Origin: Tetradesmus obliquus | Lineage: Eukaryota; Chlorophyta; Chlorophyceae; Sphaeropleales; Scenedesmaceae | Assembly: GCA_030272155.1 (NCBI GenBank) | Contig: CP126203.1 | Location: 434,001-498,000 of the forward strand | DNA length: 64,000 nucleotides | Direction: 5' to 3' | Shown: positions 44,854 to 54,503 of the stretch, one piece after another | Position numbering within the stretch: position 1 is the stretch's first letter | Layout: every line of letters begins with the position of its first letter | Notes under the pieces: model-generated | Database searches by the model: none | The model's input: the letters and a program-made list of their open reading frames with translations, nothing else | What the model was told of the DNA's origin: nothing | Position numbers and translations under genes: made by a program

Positions 44854-46856
44854 AATGTAATGAGGAGTAGATATGATTATCTATCTAACAAACGCAGGGG
44901 TCTTTGCAGCACTGGAGCCGCTTCCTTACCTTGAAGTTCGTGCTGTGTTTGCTGGTTCCCTGTTTAGCGCTGCTGATGCATGCAAGTTTTACTTCATGTT
45001 ACAGTAGCCGTTTTGTGACGTTCTACGCGCCTCTTGCGCCAACAAACCTTCAGCACGATCTCTCAGGGAATGTCAGCAGTTTGTTCTGATCGAGGGATGG
45101 ATCTGTCACGATCAGAGGATATATCATATACATATAAACATAGGATGTCAAAGAAAGAGCTTCAACCGAGAACAAGGCTGCAGTCGGGTGGAAAATGGTC
45201 AGATGCGGCGTACCTGTTGTCGGAGGAACCTGACGACCTGAGCTCGTGGTAGATGTTATCTCTCATCAAAGTATTCAAACATAATGGAATGATTGGCAGG
45301 TTGCATGTGTTGCCTGGGCGTCATAGTGCTGATGTCGCATGATCAGCAAACCCTGGACGTCTGAAAATCAGGTGATGCATCACTGTGCCGCACTGGTGGG
45401 TTACTGTTTCCAGGCCTGGACCAGCGTACTTCACTTTCTATTTGTCAACAGTGGCATTGCTTGCAGCTTGGCAGGCATACACGCATTGCCGCAGGCTTTT
45501 GAGTCCACTTTGAGCCGGTGGAACCAGCCAGCTGACCTGCAGCTAGGGGTTGCCTGGATGCCTGGAAAGTGCTGTTTGTCAGCGTGTTGAAACAAGATCA
45601 GATGTGCTTGCCAACTGCAAGCTTGCTGAGAATGTTTAGTTGCCGCCCAAGTACTGCCCCACGGCACGCTGCTGCGCTACATCGCGCGCGCGTCCACCAA
45701 GCTGGGCAGCTGAGCTGGCCGTACACTATGCAGCCTGCTGTTCTCTGAGGCCAGCTTCAGCAGCCAAACTGGCGCACTCTGCACACATGTGAATGTACTT
45801 GTCTTGCAGCTGCCAGTGGTGCGTGCAATATCGTGCCTGGGGTCCTGCGACAAAGGATGTGCTGCCACCAGCAGAGCAAGCAGCCTGTGGTGTACACATC
45901 TAGCTATAGCTGCCAGCGCGCTCGTCAGCTGCGCGCGAGCAGTTTTTGAGTGGTGGTTGATGGCAGCCATGGCATACGTAGCCGCGGACCTGCTGCTGGG
46001 GACTTGCAGCTGGTGGTGTCTGCTGCTGCATGGGGTTGAGCAATGCTCAGCTTGAGAAGCATGTGTCGCTGTGCATGCAATGTGCGCGCATGATCAGCTG
46101 GCAGAGGTGGGCTGCTGCTGCATTGGCAGAGCAGCTTTACACAGCCGAGAGACAATTGCCGCTCACTAATGCTACCAGGTGCGTTGCTTGGAGGTGCCGG
46201 TCAGCAGGCCAGTCAGGTCCCAGGTGCTGCTGGCTTGTGTGGGGTCACTCCCAAGCAGCTGCGCTCTCTGCATCTTGTAATGTAACCATTGAGATGTGCT
46301 GTGTTGTTGCGATTTGTGATTACTTGCGGCTGAGGTGTGAATGCGCATGTGTGGATATGTGTGTGGGGCCCCCAGACACGGTGTGGGCGCCTGCCAGGAG
46401 CCGTGCAGTGCGCGCATCCACTGAACTGTCAGCCTTTGCTGGAAACGAATGCAGACTGCATTGGTCAAAAACCCTTCATAGATTGCTCTTTCTGAAACGT
46501 GTAACAGGCAGTTTCTCACACGCATGGCTGGAAAATTCACCTATGCATTGCTGCCAGGAGTTCTCAAACGTGCTTGGAACTAGCCTGAGTGTCATGGGTC
46601 ACACGGACGTGTCCTGATGGCACATAGACTCCATTACATTCCGTCACGAACATCAGAGAATCCCGTAATGGGTCCTTCGCAGCAAGATTATTTCAAACGT
46701 GGGCCAGGGTTCATGTTGCAAGGGGCGTCCCTTGTGACAGGTACACTCAGCTTGTTGTTCTCCTTCCTTGCCAGCAGCTGCTTCACTTACTTTGTATGTC
46801 TCTGTTCGAAAGCTTAATGGTATTGCAGGGTGGTTCATGCGTGGACACTGGTAAAT
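44854..46856. other. Divergent promoter region, armadillo gene / NELF-B gene
   Basis: Two kilobases between divergent genes with no recognisable exon. An AT-richer stretch (44860-45150) with 'atataaacata' sits 250-300 bp upstream of the armadillo start. Short plus-strand frames here look like chance. Part of the right side may be a NELF-B 5' leader or an upstream exon. Confidence 0.45.
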
Positions 46857-47712
46857 ATGATGCACACTACGGACCCCAGCGGGCCTCGAGCAGCAGCGGC
46901 CCCAACGCTTGCTCAGCTGGGCGTAGGCAAGCCGCAGGGCACTGCTTTGATAGGCGCGGAGGGATCTGAGTTTGTTGCTGGGCTGCTGCGCACCAAGGGT
47001 CCCAACCAGGCTGTACAGGAACTGCATGCCAACTATGGCTTGCAGCACCCTCTGTGCAGGCCCCTGCTGCACATGCTGGACTATCTAGATATCAGCAGGC
47101 GCGATGCGCACGTTTACTTGCTAAACCGCGCTCGCAAGCTGCTGCTGGACTGGGTTAGCAGCACACATGCCTCCACGCAGCAGCAGCGTGGTGCTGAGCA
47201 GCAGCAGGGTGATGCCCCGGAGTCTAGGGAAGAAATCGAGCTGCAGGAAAAGCTGGAGCGCCTGCTGAATGCTAGCTTTAAGTACATGGGCGTGAGGGAG
47301 CTGCAACAGGTGATTTATAAAAGCAGCGTCGACAAGCGTGCAGCAGCAGATGCAATGGTTGCGTTATATGGGGCGCTGTCTGCACGCCAGATTTTTGATG
47401 CAAGTGGTGGTGCGGGATGATTTCTCAAGCTACACACATTCTCATACGTGTTGCCTTGCAGCCGCCGGCATGTGCTGCATTGCCTGTGCCAAGCCATTGC
47501 CACTGTGACAGCAGCGCAGTTGGCAGTTGCTTCCTGCACGCCGCAAGCAGCTGTGCTGCAAGTTGCAAGCAGTATCATTCTTGTTGATCCAGCTGCAAGT
47601 GGACACATGCTTGATGCCTCTGCAGGTGCCCAGCGAGGTGATGAGCTGCGTCAGCCAATGCAGCGAGGTGATGAGCTGCGTCAGCCAATGCAGCTGTGCC
47701 CTTCGTTGATTT

Positions 47713-47746
<34 letters not shown>

Positions 47747-50700
47747 GCTGCCGCAGGTGCCCATTGAGGTGATGAGCTGCATGAGCCACGTGCCCGCGCA
47801 CCACACCAAGCAGCTGCCCTGCCAGTTTTTCTTGAGCTGGCTGCATGTGCCTTTCTGCTTTCCGCTCTGTTGCTTGTCATTGCAGGTGCCCATTGAGGTC
47901 ATGAGCTGCATGAGCCACGTGCCCGCACCATACCTGAAGCAGCTGGCTGAGGACCGGGAGGTCTTCAACGAGCTGCCGGCAGCAGTCAAGCAGCAGGTGG
48001 GATGCTGCCGTTGGTGTTGGCACTTTGACTTTGACTACTGAGAATGAGACACAGAAACAGCAAGGGCCAGTGGCTGGCTGAAGACTGGGAGGTCTTCAAT
48101 GAGCTGCCAGCAGCTGCCGTTTGTGTTGATACTTTGGCTTGTTACTTTGACTTCTCTGAGCATGGTGATGTTGAAGTTGTAAGGGCCAGTGGCTGGCTGA
48201 GGACTGTAAGGTCTTCAATGAGCTGCCTGCGGCAATGAAGCCGCAGGTGGGATGCTGCCGTTGGTGTTGTTACTTTCACTTGTTCCTTTGACTTCCCTAA
48301 GCATGTCATGGTGGTGTCAGACACCACAAAAGTGTCAAGGGCCAGAGGCTGGCTGGGAACTCGGAGCTGTTTGAGCTGCCAGCAGCGGTCATGCCGCAGG
48401 TGCTTGGTTTGTTTTGTTACCTTGACTACTTCAAGGGTTTCTTACGACAACAGACACGCGTGCTGCATGTTGTGGTGCCTGGCCGTGCAGGTCTACGAGT
48501 ACGATTGCAACCTGCTGCAGCAGGATGCGTGCACTATGCTGGTGTGCCTATGACGCCTGTGCTGTTGTGCCTGTGTGCCAACCAGCCTCCTGCATCTTTT
48601 GCCTGCGCTGCAGGTGTACGAGTACGACCGCAACCTGCTGCAGCAGGACGCCGTGCAGTACATTGCAGCCTACAAGTACGAGCTCGGCACGATCCTCGCA
48701 GCCCTCAACATGAGCCAGTTTGTACGGCTGAGACCCCGCCTGTGCGACAAGCAGCCGCACAGCAGCGCACAGCAGCAGCAGCAGCAAGCTCGATCAGGAG
48801 GTTTAGCTAGGGGTGCTGCTGCACTGCTGCCCAAGCCTGGGAAGCCAGGAGCGCATAGCAGCAGCAGGGGGGCAAGGGATAGTAGCAGCGGCCTTCCTGC
48901 AGCAACAGGAGGGTTCCGCATAGGCAGCGTGCTAAGTGCAGTGAGCAGGGATGCGCAGGGGACGCCTCCGGATAGGGAGCAGCAGCGGCAGCAGCAGCAG
49001 CAGCAGCAGCAGCAGCGCGCGTCGCCGAGCAGCTTGCCGCGCGTTGGGGGCGGTGAGTGTGCTGTGATGGTGATGGTGGTGGTGATGCACTCATGGCGAT
49101 TCTTCCATCATGCGCGCAGTTCTGCCGGTCCCGCAAGCAAGCATTACTAAGACATTGTTGGCAATATGAGAGGTCATTACACAACAGCTTGAACCCACAT
49201 GCCGCCAACAGCTGCATCAAGCCTGCTGCCACCATTGCTGCTGCTGCCGTAGGTTCTGGGGATGCCCCTGCCGCTGCTGCTGCTGCCTCGCTGTTGCCGT
49301 CGCGGCGCACCGTGCGCAGTGGCAGTGAGGCGATCAAGCAGCTGCGGGAGATGGTGGGCAGCAGCAGCAAGGTGTACAGCCACCTGGTGGAGCTGTGCGA
49401 GGTGCCTGCTGCTGCAGCTGCTGCTGCTTCTGGTGGTGGTGGTGGTGGTGTTGCCGCTGCTGGTTGCATGCACCGTGCCTGCTGGATTTAAATAAACTTC
49501 CCATTGCGCGCTGCTGCTGATGTTATGTGAGTGTTGTGACATTTGATGTAACATCCCTGCACCTGCAGATGCCATGCGAGAGCCCCAGCCGATGTCTGGG
49601 CATTGAGGAGCTCTCTTACTGAACAATGTTGTTGTTTCAGGTTATGTACGCGTTTTAACATATGTCACATTTGTTATTCTAGCACCTGCAGGTGCGGCTG
49701 AAGGAGAGCCCCAGCCCCTACCTTGGTTCAGTAGAGCTGTCCTACTGCGCGCTGCGCACGCAGCTGCATGATGTTACTTTAGTGCTGTAACCGTTATGTA
49801 ACACCCCTGCACCTGCAGGTGCGGCTGAAGGAGAGTCCCAGCCCCTACCTCGGTTCAAAAGAGCTGTCCTACTGTGCGCTGCGCACGCAGCTGCTGATGT
49901 TTCTCAGTGCCGTAACATGTTATGTAACATCCCTGCACCTGCAGGTGCGGCTGAAGGAGAGCCCCAGCCCATGTCTGGGCAGCGAGGAGCTGTCTTACTG
50001 AACATTGTTGTTGTTTTAGGTTATGTGCATGTTATAGGATATGTCACATCTCTTATTCCTGCACCTGCAGGTGCGGCTCAAGGAGAGCCCAGCCCCTACC
50101 TTGGTTCAAAGGAGCTCTTCAACTGCGCGCTGCGCACGCAGCTGCTGATGTTACTTTAGTGCTGTAACATGTTATGTAACACCCCTGCACCTGCAGGTGC
50201 GGCTTAAGGAAAGTCCCAGCCCCTACCTTGGTTCGAAAGAGCTGTCCTACTGCGCGCTGCGCACGCAGCTGCTGATGGCGCTGCACGACTGCAGCCAGCG
50301 CGCCGGCGTCGGCGGGGCAAAGGCGGCGGCTGGCGGCAGCAGGGCTGAGCGGGACTTCTTCAGCAGGGTGCGCAGACATTTTGTTGCACACACATTCGGT
50401 CTCTCATCATCTTGGCACCAACTGTCAGTTGGTTGTTTGTACTGTCAGTTGGTTGATGTCTTCAGCAGGGTGCGTGTGCATGCGTGTGGGAGAGGGGTCG
50501 TATCCAATGATGAGGTTGCCTGTTTGCGTGTGTTCGTATGGATGTTTGGGGCAGCCCTGAGCGCTGGCGCCCACGCAAGGGAGAATGGCAACGCCAACGA
50601 CGACGGCCAAACAAGCATCGCATGTCTTCGGGTTCAATTTGTTGTCGAAGATCTGTTTGCCCACCAACCCTCTGCCCGGCTGCTGCAGGTGCGCGAGTCG

Positions 50701-53700
50701 CTGCCCCGTGAGGGCCGCTGTTATGACCTGGTGTGGCTGCTGGACGCGGCGCTGGCTGGCAATTGAAAAATGCTTTTGAATTATGTCCTGCTGCTGCAGG
50801 TGCGCGAGTCGCTGCCCCGTGAGCGCCGCTGTTATGACCTGTTGTGGCTGCTGGACGCGGCGCTGGCTGGCAATTAAAAATGCTTTTGAATTATGTCCTG
50901 CTGCCGCAGGTGCGCGAGTCGCTGCCCCGTGAGGGCCGCTGCTATGACTTGGTGTGGCTGCTGGACGCTGCTCTGGCGCAGCGGCGGCTGAGCCTGCCGC
51001 ACATGCGCAAGCTTGCTGAGCTGCTGCAGGAGCACATCAAGGTGGGAAAGCAGCTGCCATTGGTTATGATATGATGCTTCAGGGGTTGTATTTGCACCTC
51101 TGTCATCATCTTGATCGGACCTTGTTACAAATGCTGGCCGAGCTGCTGCAGGAGCATGTCAAGGTGGGGCCAGGTGCATTGGTACGCTTGCAGTTACAGC
51201 TGAAATTCATGATGTAATATCCCAAGCACATTTCAGCTGGCTGGGTGCTCGCCAACGCAACGTGTGGGCTATGTGTTTATAGTCCGATTGATGTAGTGGG
51301 GATGGTCAATCATTCAAGTGCCACTGCTAAGCCCAACACTAGTATACCGCACCCCAGTAAACACAACAGCTGCTGTCCCTGTTGCTGCCCACCGCCGCCC
51401 ACTGCCGCACCCTTTTCCTGCAAGCAGCCGCCGGCTCGTTTCCTGGAAGAGGACGAGGAGCACGGCTCCGCGCGGCATCAGCACAGCGACAACTCATCAG
51501 GAGTACTGCTACCAGCAAAGCGGCCTGGCGCTGCTGCTGCTGCTGCTCGTGGCCATGCCTCATCAGCGCCGTACCGTACAGTCAGCGGCAGTGTCAAGCG
51601 GCAGCGCACATCCGGCAGCTTAGGACCGCAACAGGGCCACAACAGGGCTGCTGTGTATGATTCGGATTCTGATGACGCTGAGGAGGCGGCAGCAGCAGCA
51701 GGGGAGCAGCGGGACTATGATGGGCTTGATGCGGAGGACGCTTGTGGGGCCAATGCTGCTCACTCGCAGGACAAGTGAGCTGGTTTGTTTTCTGCAAAAG
51801 CTGGGCATTTGACGCAGGGGTGTTGGGCTGCGGGTATTGCTGGCTTGCAGTGGGCTGTGTTGATGCCTCATGAAGGTTTTGCTGCTGTTTTGAACCCATG
51901 CCGAGGGACCGGCTGTGTCCTGTTTCATCGCTATGATGGGTTGGATGCAAAAGACGCTTGTGGGGCCAACGCTGCTCACTCGCAGGACAAGTGAGCTGGT
52001 TTGTTTTCTCTAAAAAGTGGGCATTTGATGCAGGGGTGTCGTGCTGCGGGTATTGCTGACCAGCCGTGTCTGTGTTGATGTTCCAGGGTGGTTTGCTGCT
52101 GTTTCAAACCCATGCAGAGGGACCGGCTGTGTCCTGTTTCAACGCTATGATGGAATGCATGCAGAGGATGCTTGTAGGGTGAATGCTGCGCAGTCGCAGG
52201 CCAAGTAAGCTGCAGTTATGAGTTTGCGCATTACAGCATGCTCTCTTGAACCACCCCTGCTCTGTGTCCATGTACACCATCAAGTTTGAGCCTGCCGCCT
52301 GAACCCCCTATTGTTGAGCGCCAAGTCGATCACGTGTCTGACACAATCGTTATGGTGCTTGTCATCAAAGCAGTGTTGCGGCTTTCTTGTGCTCTGCTCC
52401 TGCTGCCGCTGTTCTGCGCGCCAGGTGGCTGGCTGAGGCCGGCATAGTGCTATGCATTTCAGTGACATCATGCTTGTGCCTCACATTGGTGACGTTGCCA
52501 ATGACTCTGTAACATGTGCTGGTGTTGCCTGCTATACCTGCTGCTGCTGTTGCCAGGTGGCTGGCTGAGGCCGGCATGGTGCTGCGAGACCCTCCTGCCA
52601 TGCACATGCTGGCTGCCGAAGTAGCTGACACGCTGCACAGGTGCGCGCAAGATGTTTCAGCAACATGTGTTACATGTGAGTACTTGCATGTGCAATGTCT
52701 GGCCTCGAGCCACCCCCTGCCATGCACATGCTGGCTGCTGAAGTGACTGACACTGCACAGGTGCGAGGCTGGTGTTGCACATACTGCTGTGCTTCATGCA
52801 TGCATGAATGCACCAGCAGTTGCTGTTGGTAGGGTACCATACCACAGACGTGGCAGCTGCGCAAGCTGCTCGTCATTTTGCTGCCTTCATCCTCTCCCAG
52901 CCTGCGCCTGCGCCACCACACGACAAATGCACCCCACTACACCCCTTCTTTAAACACAACTGCTTTGCCTCGTCCCCTCTGAACCTTTGTCAAGCATACC
53001 ACACTCTGTTTTGGTGTTGCTGCAACCGTCAAATTATACAGGTGCATGCTGCAGCGGCAGCTGCCGTGCAACGTGCCGCAGCTGTCGTGGCTGCTGCGGC
53101 TGATGCAGCTGGGCGTGGCAGCGCGCAACAGCCTGAGAGAGTCGCGCTTTGTCACGCCACCACACCCGGCGCGGGACCTGCACGGGGTGAGCGGTGCTGG
53201 AGAGCATGCTGTGTTGACAGCAGTGTGCAACGCTCGCCTGCTTGGGGGAGCTGATAACAATGCCGCAGCATGCACAGTACTGCTTGCTGTGTGCTATTAA
53301 TTACAGCACACAAAGCTTTGAAAAAGACTGCTCTCAGCTGGTAGCGTCACTGCGTCGGGGAGTCAGGCCACGTCGCACCGCCACACCCCTGCTGCTGCTG
53401 CTGCTGCAGGTGTGGGCTGAGCTGCTGGTGCTGCTTGCTGAAGGTGAAATGGAGGCACAGCCCTGGGAGCAAGAGCGGCAGCGGCCACACCGCGCAGCAG
53501 CGCTGGGCAATGACGGGCAGCAGCAGCAGCAGCAGCGTGGCTGGCAGCTGCTGGTGAATGAGTACCGGCGGCAGGAGGTGGTGCGGCGGGTGGTGCAGGT
53601 GGGCAACGCTGCGGTATCATGCAACCTGCGAGCAATCCCAGTCAATAGGCTTCGCTGCTGGAAACCTCGCGATGACACATGCATGCAAATTTGACAGAAA

Positions 53701-54469
53701 GGCACACATGTGCCGTGCACGCTGGAAGCCTGCAGCCTCCAGTCTGAGTTGTGTGCTGCATGCTCACCTCGCCTCATCAACGTTTTGATTCCTCCCCTGC
53801 TTGCTGCTGCTGCAGGCGCTGCTGCTGGACCGCTTGGCTAATGCTGACCTACTCACGGCCCGCAGCCTGCTGCAGCTGCTGCTGGACAGCAAGCATCTGG
53901 CCAGCCCCGCTGCTGTGCCAGAGTATGCCCCATTCGCATACAGCCTGGCCTCTCTGCTGCAGGAGCTGGTCAAGAGCAGGGGCCTGTCTGCTCGCAGTGC
54001 CTTTTGGGGGGCTGCGGTGGGTGAGGTGCTGCTGGCGCTGGTGGACGCGGACAGCCAGGTGGGCGGCAGGACAGTTTTGTTGCAACTACTTATTTTGTTA
54101 CATGAAGGCAGTATAACATGGTGCAGCACTGCCTGGTCAAGAGCAGGGGCCTGTCTGCTCGCAGTGCCTTTTTGGGGGTGGCGGTGGGTGAGGTGCTGCT
54201 GGCACTGGTGGACGCAGACAGCCAGGTGCGACTGCGGCGTATCATTTAATACCAGGTTGTAACTGTTACGTAAAGGTGATGTTACATTTGTACATCATGG
54301 CCTGCGCAAGAGCAGGGGGCTGGCTGCACGCAGTGCCCTTTTGGGGGGTGGCGGTGGGGGAGGTGCTGCTGGCTTTCATATGCAGTGCCTGCAGTTGGGA
54401 GCTGGATCAAGGATTTACTGGCAGTTGGCAGGCGAGTTGCCAAGCGGTGTGCGGTGGTGCAGCGCTGAC

Positions 54470-54503
<34 letters not shown>

